64,000 bases of DNA from Helicobacter pylori oki112 (GCF_000600085.1 NZ_CP006821.1:1488001-1552000), one strand, 5' to 3'. Positions 17,719 through 27,806 are shown, numbered from the stretch's first letter. Notes: generated from the letters alone by a model not told the origin. Numbers and translations are program-made.

Positions 17719-18708
17719 TTAAGGTTTAATGGTAACTAACACGCTCATCCCTACCCTAAAATTTTCCAACTCTTCTAAGGGTATGGCCTCCACTTCATAG
17801 CTTTTCATGTCGTAAGTGTTGGAATTATTTGTCGCTTTCCAAGTCGCAAAATCCCCCATCACGCTCAAATATTTGACCCTGAATTTCGCGCTTTTTTTCA
17901 ACGCCGGGATATAACCTTCAAATTCCTTACCCACCTTAAACTCGTTCAAATACTTTTCAGGCACGCTGATTTTTAACCAACTATCCTTTAAATCTATCAT
18001 TAAAACCACAGGAAAACCCTTAGGGCTAAGCTCGCCACCGCTTAAAAGCACATTACTCACTTCCCCATCAATTGGGGCTGTCGCTTTGACATCTTTTAAA
18101 TAAGATTCCACTTCATTCACTTGCCCTAAAGCCGCGCTCTCTTTAGCCTTAGCGGCAATCTTACTTTCAGAGCTCGCCCCCCCTAAAGCCATTTTATACT
18201 TTTGATAAGCCGCGCTCTCGTTGTATTTGGTGCTTTCATAAGCCGCATAGGCTTCATCGCGCTTTTGCAAACTCGCCACGCCGTTATCATACAAATCTTG
18301 AACGCGCTTATAAGTCTCTTTGGCTAGAGTCGCTTGGGATTTTGCCGCTTGCCAAACGTCTCTTGCAGAATTGATCGTTTCATCTCTTGAGCCTCTTTTG
18401 ACTTCATCGCTAAGCGCTTTAGCGGCTTTATGCCCGGCTTCAGCTTGAGCGAGCTTGGCTTCTAATTCAGGGCTAGAAATGCTAAAAACCAAATCGCCCT
18501 TTTTAATGTGATCGCCTTTTTTAACAAACACCTTTTCAATGCGCCCAGGGACTTTGGAGCTCACGCTGTATTCTCTGGCTTCCAAAAACCCTTGCAACAC
18601 TTCAGCCTTAGGGCGATAAGCCAAATAAAAAAGCACGATTAGCCCTAACAATAAAGCCCCACCCCCTGTAAGAATCGCTTTATTTTTATCCAACATGCTA
18701 TTTGACAT
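17719..18708 (-). CDS. HlyD-family periplasmic adaptor (membrane fusion protein)
   Basis: A 329-residue membrane fusion protein that would link the inner-membrane permeases to an outer-membrane channel. One N-terminal helix (about 12-28) anchors it. The half-lipoyl motif KVPGRIEKVFVKKGDHIKKG lies near 48-67, followed by a coiled-coil hairpin (about 80-195). A second half-lipoyl stretch is KATAPIDGEVSNVLLSGGE, and a beta-barrel domain ends the protein. It lies between the permease and TolC-like genes with gaps of 11 bases on either side. It corresponds to HP1488. Confidence 0.9.
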   Translation of the reverse strand: MSNSMLDKNKAILTGGGALLLGLIVLFYLAYRPKAEVLQGFLEAREYSVSSKVPGRIEKVFVKKGDHIKKGDLVFSISSPELEAKLAQAEAGHKAAKALSDEVKRGSRDETINSARDVWQAAKSQATLAKETYKRVQDLYDNGVASLQKRDEAYAAYESTKYNESAAYQKYKMALGGASSESKIAAKAKESAALGQVNEVESYLKDVKATAPIDGEVSNVLLSGGELSPKGFPVVLMIDLKDSWLKISVPEKYLNEFKVGKEFEGYIPALKKSAKFRVKYLSVMGDFATWKATNNSNTYDMKSYEVEAIPLEELENFRVGMSVLVTIKP

Positions 18709-18719
18709 GATTTTTTCCT

Positions 18720-20252
18720 TTAATAAACAAATTCATAAAATAAATCAATATGATCGCTTAACGCCATTAAATTCGCTAATGAAACGATGTATTTATAAGC
18801 CACGCTTTTTTGCTCCACGATGATAGAAGAAAGCGTGTTCCTTGCATCAATGACTTGGGCGTTCGTGCTTAAGCCTTGTAAAAAAGCCTGCTCTTGGAGT
18901 TTTAAATTTTCCTTGGCTAATTCCACGCTAGAAAGCAAGCTTTTGTATTCTTTCAAATAAGAAAGCGTCTCTTTATAAGTCTTATTCACCAACAATTCCA
19001 TGTTTTTTTTAGCCTGGATTTGTTCGCTATTAGCTTGCAACTCGGCTAATTTGCTCGCTTGGTATTTTTGGATACGCCCTGTGGGGGAGAGTATGGGCAT
19101 GCGCCCCGCCACGCCCACAAACCAACTAGGGATCATGTCTTCAAACACCGAATTGTTTTGCTTCATGAGATAAGAGCCAAAAAAACTCACTTGGGGCAAG
19201 AATTTAGCGATCTGCAGTTTTGTGTTTTCTTTAGAAATTTGAATCTGATTTTCTAAAGTCTTTAAAACCGGGTAAGAATTGAGCGTGGAAGCAACAAAAA
19301 AGCTCAAATCGGGCAGATTTTTCTCTGTGTGGATCTCTAATTTGCTTGAAGGCGCTAAATCGTCTTTACTAGACAAAATAGAATTGAACGAAAGCTGCGA
19401 AACTTCTAACACGTCTTTAGCCTTAACGCTAGCGATATGGGCCTTATCATAAGCCACTTGAGCGCCTAAGGTTTCTACCCTAGCGATTTGCCCTACTTTT
19501 TGCATTTTTAAAGCGTTTTGGAAATGCTTATAATGGCCTTTTTCTACCTCTTCTAAAGTTTCAGCCACTTCTGCGTTTAACACCATGCCATAATACACGC
19601 TCACAAGCTCTTGAAAAGTGGAAAGCTTTTTCAAACGATACACTTCATTAGCGTCTTTTTGCATCAAATCCGCAATGCGCACCATCGTGAATCTTGCCCC
19701 ACCCATATAAAGGGGATAAATAATGCTCAAAGCCCCAATCACCACATTTTGCTTAGAAAACAATAAGGGGGCTTCTAAAGTGCTGCTCAAAGCCCCAAAG
19801 CCTTGCATCACCCCTTGCATGCCCGCTTGGATTTGAGGGGTTAATACTTGAGGGGGGATATTTTGTTGGATGTTTTGCAAGCCTTGATGGATCTGGTTGG
19901 TGGCTTTTTGCACGCCCGGTTGTTTTTGGCTGGCAAAATCCATTTTAATGGGGTTAGAGAGGTACACATAAAAAGCGCTCAAATCAATTTGAGGCAAAAA
20001 AGAAAGCTTAGCCGCTAATTTCATTTTACTCGCTCTTTTAATGGCGTATTCTTGCGCATGCAAGCCTTCATGATTAGACAATACCCTAGCCCATGCGTTT
20101 TTTAAGGAGAGCTTTTGAGCGTTAGGATGGTTCAAAGGTAGGCTATCTTCAGCCAAATTCAAAGAAGAAGGCTCGGTTTTAGGAACTCCATCAACAGCGT
20201 TCAAAGAGCTATTGAACAACAGGCTCAATACAAAGAGGGTTGTTTTTTTCAT
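18720..20252 (-). CDS. TolC-family outer-membrane efflux protein
   Basis: A 510-residue protein with an N-terminal signal peptide (KKTTLFVLSLLFNSSLNA) and two repeats of long alpha-helical hairpins typical of TolC-like channels (for example LQEQAFLQGLSTNAQVIDAR near the C-terminus). These proteins form the outer-membrane exit duct of tripartite exporters. A Gln/Pro-rich insert (about 110-160) interrupts the first hairpin region, where the family usually has a beta-strand loop. Its start overlaps the CorC gene stop by four bases. It corresponds to HP1489, one of several TolC homologues in the species. Confidence 0.9.
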   Translation of the reverse strand: MKKTTLFVLSLLFNSSLNAVDGVPKTEPSSLNLAEDSLPLNHPNAQKLSLKNAWARVLSNHEGLHAQEYAIKRASKMKLAAKLSFLPQIDLSAFYVYLSNPIKMDFASQKQPGVQKATNQIHQGLQNIQQNIPPQVLTPQIQAGMQGVMQGFGALSSTLEAPLLFSKQNVVIGALSIIYPLYMGGARFTMVRIADLMQKDANEVYRLKKLSTFQELVSVYYGMVLNAEVAETLEEVEKGHYKHFQNALKMQKVGQIARVETLGAQVAYDKAHIASVKAKDVLEVSQLSFNSILSSKDDLAPSSKLEIHTEKNLPDLSFFVASTLNSYPVLKTLENQIQISKENTKLQIAKFLPQVSFFGSYLMKQNNSVFEDMIPSWFVGVAGRMPILSPTGRIQKYQASKLAELQANSEQIQAKKNMELLVNKTYKETLSYLKEYKSLLSSVELAKENLKLQEQAFLQGLSTNAQVIDARNTLSSIIVEQKSVAYKYIVSLANLMALSDHIDLFYEFVY

Positions 20253-21598
20253 GCTTCATTTTCTCCCTGATCTTGTTTAACCGCTTTTAAGCGTTTTATC
20301 CTAGCCCCATCCACGCTTAAGACTTCAAAGGCATACCCATGCGAAACGATTGTATCCCCCTCCATAGGCATGCGCTCTAACAAGCTAAAAACATAGCCCC
20401 CAAGCGTTACCTGCTCGCATTCTTTGTCAAATTCAATGTGAAGCACTTCTTCTACGCTTTCTAAATCCAGCATGCCCTCTAATTCAAACACGCCATCTTC
20501 AAGCTTGTTCACGCCCTCTTGTTTCAAGTCGTATTCGTCGCTAATTTCCCCCATGATCTCTTCAATAATGTCTTCCATAGTGAGCAACCCGGCCGTGCCG
20601 CCGTATTCATCAATCACTAAAGCGGTATGGATTTGCTCTTTTTTCATTTTAATAAGGATTTGAGAAATAGAAGCGCTTTCAGGGACGATGATCATTTTCC
20701 TAACGATTTGATTGAAATCATGCATTTTGGGGGTAAAAATAGAGCGCGAAAGCAAATCCCTAATATGCACCATGCCGATAATGTTATCTTTAGAACCTTT
20801 ACAATAAGGGTAGCGCGTGAAGTGGCTTTTTAAAACAATGTCTATATTTTCTTCATAGCTGTTTTCTTCGTCCAAACACACCATGTCTTTTCGTGGGGTC
20901 ATGATTTCTTTAGCGCTCGTGTCAGAAAAATCCACCGCGTTTTTAATGATTTCACCCTCCACTGAATCAATAATGCCCTCTCTCAAACTCTCGCCCACAA
21001 TGATTTTTAACTCTTCTTCAGAATGCGTGCCCTCATGTTCTTTAGGATTGATGCCCACTTTTTTTAAAAAGAAATGAGCGATCACATCAAACAAGCGCAC
21101 CACCGGGTAAAACACGACCCAAAACACATGCAAAGGGCGTGCGGCAAAAAGAGCGGCTTTTTCAGATTTAGCGATCGCTAAAGATTTAGGCACAATCTCG
21201 CCTAGCACGACATGCAAAAAAGTGATGCTTAAAAACGCTATGACCACGCTCATTGAATGGATAAAAATAGGATTTTCTCTCAAATCCAAAGACTCAAACA
21301 GCGCGGCTAACAATTTTGCGATAGCGGGCTCACCCACCCAGCCTAAAGCTAATGAAGAAAGGGTGATGCCTAACTGCGTAGCGCTCAAATAAGTGTCTAG
21401 TCTTTGACTCATCTTTAAAGCGAGTTTAGCGTTGGAATTACCGATTTTAACCAGCTCTTCTAAGCGGGTTTTACGCACTTTCACAAGGGCAAACTCTGAA
21501 AGCACAAAAAAAGCGTTCAACAGCACCAATAAAAAAGCAACCATCAACATCAAAATCGATTCAGACGGATCCAAATAAGCTCCTTGATTCCTCCCCAT
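20249..21598 (-). CDS. CNNM/CorC-HlyC family transporter with CBS domains
   Basis: A 449-residue membrane protein. An N-terminal DUF21/CNNM domain holds about four hydrophobic segments (15-160), starting with MLMVAFLLVLLNAFFVLSEFA. A CBS pair follows, with IMTPRKDMVCLDEE near 217 and VIDEYGGTAGLLTMEDIIEE near 325. The C-terminal transporter-associated CorC_HlyC domain ends the protein. The family is linked to Mg2+ or Co2+ transport; the old label 'hemolysin' is not supported by anything visible. It may share a transcript with the efflux genes because it overlaps the TolC-like gene. It corresponds to HP1490. Confidence 0.9.
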   Translation of the reverse strand: MGRNQGAYLDPSESILMLMVAFLLVLLNAFFVLSEFALVKVRKTRLEELVKIGNSNAKLALKMSQRLDTYLSATQLGITLSSLALGWVGEPAIAKLLAALFESLDLRENPIFIHSMSVVIAFLSITFLHVVLGEIVPKSLAIAKSEKAALFAARPLHVFWVVFYPVVRLFDVIAHFFLKKVGINPKEHEGTHSEEELKIIVGESLREGIIDSVEGEIIKNAVDFSDTSAKEIMTPRKDMVCLDEENSYEENIDIVLKSHFTRYPYCKGSKDNIIGMVHIRDLLSRSIFTPKMHDFNQIVRKMIIVPESASISQILIKMKKEQIHTALVIDEYGGTAGLLTMEDIIEEIMGEISDEYDLKQEGVNKLEDGVFELEGMLDLESVEEVLHIEFDKECEQVTLGGYVFSLLERMPMEGDTIVSHGYAFEVLSVDGARIKRLKAVKQDQGENEA

Positions 21599-21702
21599 GA
21601 TTTAAACCTAAAACCTAACGATCAATATAAAATAAAGATAAAATCTTAGAATTTTAACATAAAAGATTAAGCCTAACTTTAAAAATCAAGCCTTCAAAAA
21701 CC

Positions 21703-23304
21703 CTAGAAATACTTTTCTATAAAACCAAGAGCCACAAAAAGAAGTGCACCTAAAAGCGCAGAAACCGGCACGGTTACCAACCAAGCGGTAACAATCTTTT
21801 TTAAAATGGAGCGTTTGATCACTTCTTCTTTATACACTTTTTTAAGCGACTTTTTTTCTTTCTTTTTCAATTCCAAAGCGATGGCGGTGTTCTTGCTTTT
21901 CTTCAAACTCTCTAGCATGAGCGATTTTTCTTTCAAATTGGCTTTATCAAAGCGCTCTAAAAAGCCTTCAATTTCTTCTAAATCTTCCCCAAAGTGCGCC
22001 GCTACAATATTATCTCTGATCCTAGCAAAACGCCTTCTGGATTGCTCTCTTAAGCGCTCCCTTAAAAAGCCCACCCCAAACACCGCGCCCACCACAATAT
22101 GCGTAGAGCTCACAGGCAAGCCCAATTGAGAGGCTAAAAGCACGGTGATGACTGCAGAAAGCGCGATGCAAAAGGCTTGCATTTTGTCTAATTCTGTGAT
22201 TTCTGACCCCACCGTTTTAATGAGCTTTGGCCCATACAAACTCAAGCCTAAAGCAATCCCAGCTGCCCCTACTACCATAATCCACAACGGCACAGAGCTT
22301 AAAGTATTCCCTATAGGGCTATTTGCATCTTCTAAAGTTTGACTGATGGCCGCTAGTGGGCCTATAGCGTTAGCCACATCATTAGCCCCATGCGCAAAGC
22401 TTAAAAGCGCAGCGGCAAAAATCAAAGGGACATTAAAAAGCTCATTAATGCTTTCATGGCTGTTTTCTAATTGCGGGGCTTTCTTTAACACAAACCTTTT
22501 AAAAAGGATAAAGATTAAAAGCGCAAGGATGCAGCCACAAGCCAGTTGGATTTCAAAATCCAGCGCATAGAGGCGTTTTAAAACCTTAACCATCAAATAC
22601 CAACTGAATGTTAAGCTCATCAACGCTACCAAGTAAGGCACGACCTTTAAAGCCGCGCTCTTTTTATCTTCTTTATAAGCGATAGTCTTTTTAATGAGCA
22701 TTAAAAAAAACATGGCTATCAAAGCCCCCATTAAAGGCGAAATTACCCAACTCGCTACAATACCTGATAAAAAATGCCAATTGACAGCCACCATTCCAGC
22801 TGCTGCCATTCCAGCCCCCAAAATCCCCCCGACCACAGAGTGTGAAGTGGAAACAGGAGCGCCAATTAAAGTCGCTACATGCAACCACAACGCCCCACTC
22901 AAAAGGCTAGCCAACATGACATTAATGAAAACATGCGCATCATTAATAAATTCAGGCGAAACGATACGGCCCTTAATCGTAGAGACCACTTCCCCCCCGG
23001 CAATGATCGCTCCAAGCATTTCACAAATCCCAGCAATCAAAATCGCCCCACCCATGCTAATGGCTTTAGAGCCTACGGCAGGGCCGACATTATTAGACAC
23101 ATCGTTCGCGCCAATATTCATCGCCATATACCCCCCAATCACAGCCGCAAAAATAAGCAACAATCCCTTAGAATTAGCCTGCCCAAAAATAAGAGCGAGC
23201 AAAGCGACACCAATGAGAAACAAAAGAGCGAGAGCGATCTTTAAAGTGTCTTTTTGGAGTTTTTTGGAAGCTTTTTCAAACTCTTTGATGTTTTTAATTT
23301 CCAT
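21703..23304 (-). CDS. pit: PiT-family inorganic phosphate permease
   Basis: A 533-residue inner-membrane transporter. The two internally repeated PiT signatures are visible: GANDVSNNVGPAVGSKAISM in the N-terminal half and AHGANDVANAIGPLAAI in the C-terminal half. About ten to twelve helices surround them, and a basic cytoplasmic loop with RRRFARIRDNIVAAHFGEDL lies before the last helix. PiT proteins take up phosphate driven by protons or sodium. The gene starts divergently from nfu across a 138-base gap. A C7 run lies within the gene near 22990 without breaking the frame. It corresponds to HP1491. Confidence 0.93.
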   Translation of the reverse strand: MEIKNIKEFEKASKKLQKDTLKIALALLFLIGVALLALIFGQANSKGLLLIFAAVIGGYMAMNIGANDVSNNVGPAVGSKAISMGGAILIAGICEMLGAIIAGGEVVSTIKGRIVSPEFINDAHVFINVMLASLLSGALWLHVATLIGAPVSTSHSVVGGILGAGMAAAGMVAVNWHFLSGIVASWVISPLMGALIAMFFLMLIKKTIAYKEDKKSAALKVVPYLVALMSLTFSWYLMVKVLKRLYALDFEIQLACGCILALLIFILFKRFVLKKAPQLENSHESINELFNVPLIFAAALLSFAHGANDVANAIGPLAAISQTLEDANSPIGNTLSSVPLWIMVVGAAGIALGLSLYGPKLIKTVGSEITELDKMQAFCIALSAVITVLLASQLGLPVSSTHIVVGAVFGVGFLRERLREQSRRRFARIRDNIVAAHFGEDLEEIEGFLERFDKANLKEKSLMLESLKKSKNTAIALELKKKEKKSLKKVYKEEVIKRSILKKIVTAWLVTVPVSALLGALLFVALGFIEKYF

Positions 23305-23416
23305 ATCGTCATAAAAACCTTATTCTAGTAGTGGCTCTATTCTATCCAATTAGCCCTTGAGCCACTCTTAAAAAGCGTTGTTTGATAAAAATGGCTCACT
23401 ATATGGTATCTTAAAG

Positions 23417-23422
23417 TAAAAT
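23417..23422 (+). promoter_or_regulatory. Candidate -10 box for the nfu-murE-lptG operon
   Basis: TAAAAT matches the sigma-80 -10 pattern and lies 21 bases before the nfu start, which would give a short leader. The 138-base gap separates divergent pit and nfu genes, so at least one promoter is expected here. No clear -35 is seen, as is common in this species. Confidence 0.4.
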
Positions 23423-23442
23423 TTTAAAGAGAGTTTTAAAAA

Positions 23443-23712
23443 ATGATAGAATTTAGCGATGAAGATTTACAAAAACCGGTGCGTATTGTGATAGAAAAGA
23501 TCCGCCCTTACTTGCTCAAAGATGGCGGCAATATTGAAGTGCTAGGGGTGAAAAGCATGAAAATTTATGTGGCTTTAGAGGGAGCGTGCAAGACTTGCTC
23601 TAGCAGTAAAATCACTTTAAAAAATGTCATTGAAAGGCAGCTTAAAATGGACATTCACCCCAATTTAGAAGTGGTGTGCTTAGAAAATGCTAAGGAGTTT
23701 GATAAGCTTTAA
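23443..23712 (+). CDS. nfu: NifU-like C-terminal (Nfu) iron-sulfur scaffold protein
   Basis: An 89-residue protein that consists of one Nfu domain: IRPYLLKDGGNIEVLGV followed by the CxxC motif in GACKTCSSS at about 48-56. The two cysteines carry or transfer a [4Fe-4S] cluster between subunits, probably as an Fe-S carrier to client proteins. It is a stand-alone domain without the NifU N-terminal scaffold, which other H. pylori proteins provide. It is first in a plus-strand operon that runs to lptG. It corresponds to HP1492. Confidence 0.9.
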   Translation: MIEFSDEDLQKPVRIVIEKIRPYLLKDGGNIEVLGVKSMKIYVALEGACKTCSSSKITLKNVIERQLKMDIHPNLEVVCLENAKEFDKL

Positions 23713-23723
23713 GGATTATAGGC

Positions 23724-24335
23724 ATGCAAAAGTTTGATTATGAATTTAAAAAGCGCGCATTGATTAAAGATGGCTTTTTAGCGTTCAAGCAAGCCCATTA
23801 CACTGAAGCGTTACGCCTTTTTTCTGAAGTTTTGTTTTTGGATAAAGACAACCAAAAAGCCAAAGTGGGGGCGTTATTAAGCGACATCGCTAAGGATTTC
23901 CCTAAAGAAGCCCATAGCTTTTATGAATTGTATCAAAGCCTGATCGCTATGCAAAAACGGAGTTTAAAAAACCAGGCTGAAGAGCAAATCATCAATTTGA
24001 TCGCTTCTTTTGATAAGGGGCTAAACCAAATGGCTGAAAAGATTGACGCGCAAATTTCTCAAAAAGGCGAGGAGTTGAATGGCATTTTGTACGCGGATTT
24101 CAAACGCTTGAGCTTGGAGCGCGGTTTTAAGGAAGCGTTTGAAGATTTGATGTTCAGCTCTAGGGTGATTTTTGACAATAAAGAGGATTTTTATGAATTT
24201 TTGAAAGAATTGAACCATTATGGCTATTATGAATTAGCAATAAATTACATTGAAAACATGCATGAAGATTCTTTTATTTACGATAAATTTTTGCGTTCTC
24301 TTTTGGAAGACGCTCTCAAATCCAATAAGGCTTAA
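23724..24335 (+). CDS. Hypothetical protein with an N-terminal TPR-like segment
   Basis: A 203-residue, mostly helical, soluble protein of unknown function. Residues 15-45 look like one tetratricopeptide pair (DGFLAFKQAHYTEALRLFSE, then VLFLDKDNQKAK). The middle is coiled-coil-like and charged, and no transmembrane segment or catalytic motif is visible. It lies 11 bases after nfu and three bases before murE, so it is co-transcribed with cell-wall and Fe-S genes. It corresponds to HP1493, a gene conserved upstream of murE in related bacteria as I recall. Confidence 0.85.
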   Translation: MQKFDYEFKKRALIKDGFLAFKQAHYTEALRLFSEVLFLDKDNQKAKVGALLSDIAKDFPKEAHSFYELYQSLIAMQKRSLKNQAEEQIINLIASFDKGLNQMAEKIDAQISQKGEELNGILYADFKRLSLERGFKEAFEDLMFSSRVIFDNKEDFYEFLKELNHYGYYELAINYIENMHEDSFIYDKFLRSLLEDALKSNKA

Positions 24336-24338
24336 AAA

Positions 24339-25682
24339 ATGAAACTTAAAAAAACCCTGACTTATCGCAACCGCACCTATTCTTTTTTAAGCGATAACAC
24401 GAATGAAGTTTTAGAAAACCCTGAAGAAATCCTTTTTATCAAAACGCCTTTAAACGAAAAATACTCTCCTTTAATTGCAGAAAAAAACCTGGCTATTTTA
24501 GATTCTAACGAGCTTAAAAACTACTTTGATTTTAAGATTAAAATTGTAGGGATTACTGGCACTAATGGTAAAACGACCACAGCGAGTTTGATGTATTCCT
24601 TACTCTTAGATTTGAATAAAAAGACCGCTCTTTTAGGCACAAGAGGGTTTTTTATCAACGATGAACGAATCAAGGAAAAGGGCTTGACTACGCCCACTCT
24701 TTTAGAGCTTTATAGCGATTTAGAAGAAGCGATTCGTTTGGGGTGCGAATATTTCATTATGGAAGTGAGCTCCCATGCGATTGTCCAAAAGCGCATTGCC
24801 GGGCTTGATTTTGCCCTTAAAATCTTAACCAATATCACAAGCGATCATTTAGATTTCCATCAAAATATAGAAAATTACAGAGACGCTAAAAACAGCTTTT
24901 TTAAAGATGAGGGCTTGAAAGTCATCAACAGAGATGAAACAAACGCCCTTTTTAACCCCATTAACGCGCACACTTACGCGCTGGATAAAAAAGCGCATTT
25001 AAATGTTCAAGCCTTTTCGCTCAACCCCTTTATTAGCGCGTCTTTATGCTACCAACAAGATTTAAGAGATCCCAATCTTAAAGAAATCGCTCTCATCCAT
25101 TCCCCCCTTTTAGGGCGTTACAACCTTTATAATATCTTAGCGGGCGTTTTAGGGGTCAAATTACTCACTCAATTACCGCTAGAAGCGATTGCACCGTTGT
25201 TAGAAAACTTTTATGGGGTGAAGGGGCGTTTGGAAATTGTGCATTCTAAACCTTTAGTGGTTGTGGATTTTGCCCACACCACAGACGGCATGCAACAAGT
25301 CTTTGAAAGCTTTAAAAACCAAAAGATCACCGCTCTTTTTGGAGCAGGGGGCGATAGGGATAAAACCAAGCGCCCTAAAATGGGAGCGATAGCGAGTTGT
25401 TACGCGCATCAAATCATCTTAACTTCAGACAACCCCAGAAGCGAAAACGAAGAAGACATTATTAAGGATATTTTAAAAGGCATCAATAATTCTTCTAAAG
25501 TCATTATAGAAAAAGACCGAAAAAAAGCCATTTTAAACGCTTTAGAAAATTTAAAAGACGATGAGGTGTTGTTGATTTTAGGCAAGGGCGATGAAAACAC
25601 TCAAATCTTTAAAGACAAAACGATTTTTTTTAGCGACCAAGAAGTCGTTAAAAGCTATTACCAACATTTAAAACAAGGATAA
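24339..25682 (+). CDS. murE: UDP-MurNAc-tripeptide synthetase (meso-DAP adding)
   Basis: MurE adds meso-diaminopimelate to UDP-MurNAc-L-Ala-D-Glu in the cytoplasmic stage of peptidoglycan synthesis. The 447-residue protein has the ATP loop [16 protein letters not shown] near residue 72, the conserved [12 protein letters not shown] near 142 and the DNPRSE motif near 366. The DNPR form of that motif marks meso-DAP rather than lysine specificity. The N-terminal uridine-binding domain is shorter than in E. coli. It lies three bases after the hypothetical gene and four before tal. It corresponds to HP1494. Confidence 0.95.
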   Translation: MKLKKTLTYRNRTYSFLSDNTNEVLENPEEILFIKTPLNEKYSPLIAEKNLAILDSNELKNYFDFKIKIVGITGTNGKTTTASLMYSLLLDLNKKTALLGTRGFFINDERIKEKGLTTPTLLELYSDLEEAIRLGCEYFIMEVSSHAIVQKRIAGLDFALKILTNITSDHLDFHQNIENYRDAKNSFFKDEGLKVINRDETNALFNPINAHTYALDKKAHLNVQAFSLNPFISASLCYQQDLRDPNLKEIALIHSPLLGRYNLYNILAGVLGVKLLTQLPLEAIAPLLENFYGVKGRLEIVHSKPLVVVDFAHTTDGMQQVFESFKNQKITALFGAGGDRDKTKRPKMGAIASCYAHQIILTSDNPRSENEEDIIKDILKGINNSSKVIIEKDRKKAILNALENLKDDEVLLILGKGDENTQIFKDKTIFFSDQEVVKSYYQHLKQG

Positions 25683-25685
25683 AAC

Positions 25686-26636
25686 ATGCAAGAATTCAGT
25701 TTGTGGTGCGATTTTATAGAAAGGGATTTTTTAGAAAACGACTTTTTAAAGCTCATTAATAAGGGGGCGATTTGCGGGGCGACAAGTAACCCTAGTTTGT
25801 TTTGCGAAGCGATCATAAAAAGCGCGTTTTATCAAGATGAAATCGCTAAACTCAAAGGCAAAAAAGCTAAAGAAATTTATGAAACTCTAGCGTTAAAGGA
25901 TATTTTACAAGCCTCTAGCGCGTTGATGCCTTTATACGAAAAAGACCCTAACAATGGCTACATTAGCCTAGAAATTGACCCTTTTTTAGAAGATGATGCC
26001 GCTAAAAGCATTGATGAAGCCAAGCGGTTATTCAAAACATTAAACCGCCCTAATGTGATGATTAAAGTCCCGGCGAGCGAAAGCGCTCTTGAAGTCATTA
26101 GCGCTTTAACTAAAGCCTCTATCCCTGTTAATGTAACTTTAGTCTTTTCGCCTAAAATTGCCGGTGAAATCGCTCAAATCTTAGCCAAAGAAGCGCAAAA
26201 AAGAGCGGTCATTAGCGTGTTTGTTTCACGATTTGACAAAGAAATAGACCCTTTAGCGCCAAAAAATTTGCAAGCTAAAAGCGGGATCATCAACGCTACC
26301 GAGTGCTATTATCAAATCCATCAGCATGCCAATAAGCTAACAAGTGCCCTTTTTGCGTCCACCGGCGTTAAGTCTAATGCTTTAGCTAAAGATTATTACA
26401 TTAAAGCGCTGTGTTTTAAAAACTCTATCAATACAGCCCCATTAGAGGCTTTAAACGCTTATTTGCTTGACCCAAACACCGAATACAAAACCCCTTTAAA
26501 AAGCACAGAAATTGAAGCGTTTAAAAAAGAATTAAAAGCGCACAACATTGATTTAGAAAACACCGCTCAAAAACTCCTTAAAGAAGGCTTGATAGCGTTC
26601 AAACAATCCTTTGAAAAGCTTTTAAGCAGTTTTTGA
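25686..26636 (+). CDS. tal: Transaldolase
   Basis: A 316-residue transaldolase of the pentose phosphate pathway, which transfers dihydroxyacetone units between sugar phosphates. The catalytic lysine lies in [14 protein letters not shown] near 121-134. [13 protein letters not shown] at the N-terminus and NVTLVFSP near 155 are also diagnostic. H. pylori lacks a complete oxidative branch as known, so this enzyme supplies ribose and erythrose phosphates. It is four bases downstream of murE. It corresponds to HP1495. Confidence 0.94.
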   Translation: MQEFSLWCDFIERDFLENDFLKLINKGAICGATSNPSLFCEAIIKSAFYQDEIAKLKGKKAKEIYETLALKDILQASSALMPLYEKDPNNGYISLEIDPFLEDDAAKSIDEAKRLFKTLNRPNVMIKVPASESALEVISALTKASIPVNVTLVFSPKIAGEIAQILAKEAQKRAVISVFVSRFDKEIDPLAPKNLQAKSGIINATECYYQIHQHANKLTSALFASTGVKSNALAKDYYIKALCFKNSINTAPLEALNAYLLDPNTEYKTPLKSTEIEAFKKELKAHNIDLENTAQKLLKEGLIAFKQSFEKLLSSF

Positions 26637-26640
26637 TTTT

Positions 26641-26670
26641 TAAGGGTTTTTTGGATAGGATAAGCCCTTA
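26641..26670 (+). terminator. Weak stem-loop between tal and rplY
   Basis: TAAGGG at 26641-26646 can pair with CCCTTA at 26665-26670, followed by a T-rich run TTTTATTTTA. The stem is only six base pairs with an 18-base loop, so it is at best a partial terminator or leader hairpin ahead of rplY. Confidence 0.25.
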
Positions 26671-26690
26671 TTTTATTTTAAAGGATTGAC

Positions 26691-27227
26691 ATGTTAGAAG
26701 GCGTTATTAGAGAGAGTATTACTAAAGCTAACGCTAAAGCTTTAAAAAAAGATGGCTATCTAATCGCAAATGTTTATGGAAAGGGTATTGAAAACGTGAA
26801 TGGCGCGTTCAAATTAAACCCTTTCATTAAATACCTTAAGGAAAAAAAGCATTTGATTTTTCCGGTGAAATTAGGGGATAAGACTTTTGAAGTCGTGGTT
26901 CAAGAATACCAAAAAAACCCTGTTACTAACGAGCTTATCCATGTGGATTTACTCGCTGTTACTAAAGGCGTGAAGTCTAAGTTTAAAGTCCCCGTTAAAC
27001 ACCAAGGCACTCCAGTGGGCTTGAAAAATAAAGGGATTTTAATGCTCTCTAAAAAGCGTATCAGCGTGGAATGCGCTCCAGAGCATTTGCCCGATCACTA
27101 TTTAGTGGATGTGGCCTCTTTAGACGTGAATGAGTCTGTTTTGGTGCGCGATTTAGAAAAACATGAGAATGTGAAGATCTTAGATCATGATTCTATCGCT
27201 GTGATCGGTGTGATTAAAGCGAAGTGA
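26691..27227 (+). CDS. rplY: Ribosomal protein bL25 (CTC-type general stress form)
   Basis: A 178-residue bL25/CTC protein that binds 5S rRNA in the large ribosomal subunit. The N-terminal L25 domain carries the [12 protein letters not shown] segment and [19 protein letters not shown]. The C-terminal beta-rich TL5/CTC domain has [20 protein letters not shown] and ends near residue 175. The long form with the extra C-terminal domain is usual outside the Enterobacteriaceae. The ATG is preceded by AAAGGATT. It corresponds to HP1496 (ctc). Confidence 0.93.
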   Translation: MLEGVIRESITKANAKALKKDGYLIANVYGKGIENVNGAFKLNPFIKYLKEKKHLIFPVKLGDKTFEVVVQEYQKNPVTNELIHVDLLAVTKGVKSKFKVPVKHQGTPVGLKNKGILMLSKKRISVECAPEHLPDHYLVDVASLDVNESVLVRDLEKHENVKILDHDSIAVIGVIKAK

Positions 27228-27236
27228 TTTTAGGCT

Positions 27237-27797
27237 ATGACGCTTTTAGTGGGTTTAGGCAACCCTACTTTGCGTTACGCTCACACCAGACACAACGCTG
27301 GTTTTGATATTTTAGATTCGCTCGTTAGCGAATTGGATCTTTCTTTCACTTTTTCTCCCAAACACAACGCTTGTTTATGCGTTTATAAGGATTTTATCTT
27401 ACTCAAGCCCCAAACTTACATGAATTTAAGCGGCGAGAGCGTTTTAAGCGCTAAAAATTTTTACAAAACTGAAGAACTTTTAATTGTCCATGACGACTTG
27501 GATTTACCTTTGGGCGTTGTGAGGTTTAAAAATGGTGGGGGGAATGGAGGGCATAACGGCCTAAAATCCATTGATTTATTGTGTTCTAATTCTTATTACC
27601 GCTTGAGGGTGGGGATTTCTAAAGGAATTGGTGTGATTGAGCATGTGCTTTCAAAATTCCACAAAAACGAAGAGCCTTTAAAAAACGCTGTGTTTGAACA
27701 TGCCAAAAACGCCTTAAAATTTTTTATAGAAAGCCATGATTTTAACGCTATGCAAAATCGTTTCACGCTTAAAAAACCTTTACAAATAGAAAGTTAG
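27237..27797 (+). CDS. pth: Peptidyl-tRNA hydrolase
   Basis: Pth frees tRNAs from peptidyl-tRNAs that drop off the ribosome. The 186-residue protein has the signature [20 protein letters not shown] at 6-25, which includes the catalytic His, the HDDLDLPLG motif near 81-89, and [13 protein letters not shown] near 98-110. The ATG lies nine bases after the rplY stop, so the two translation-related genes are coupled in one operon. It corresponds to HP1497. Confidence 0.95.
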   Translation: MTLLVGLGNPTLRYAHTRHNAGFDILDSLVSELDLSFTFSPKHNACLCVYKDFILLKPQTYMNLSGESVLSAKNFYKTEELLIVHDDLDLPLGVVRFKNGGGNGGHNGLKSIDLLCSNSYYRLRVGISKGIGVIEHVLSKFHKNEEPLKNAVFEHAKNALKFFIESHDFNAMQNRFTLKKPLQIES

Positions 27798-27806
27798 GGG
27801 TTTAAA

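Noticed and set aside
22989-22998. C7 run in pit
   Set aside because: The frame is intact and seven is short for phase variation in this species.
22694-23314. 206-codon open frame on the plus strand
   Set aside because: It lies antisense to the well-supported phosphate permease pit. Its Pro/Ile/Ala-rich translation is a shadow of the other strand, with no motif or Shine-Dalgarno.
26220-26235. TGTTTCACG half-site resembling parS, inside tal
   Set aside because: Only the left half matches; about nine of 16 bases agree, which is within chance.
26641-26670. Strong rho-independent terminator before rplY
   Set aside because: The stem is only six base pairs with a long loop, so I list it only as a weak stem-loop.
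27757-27772. CGTTTCACG half-site resembling parS, inside pth
   Set aside because: The right half does not match the palindrome.
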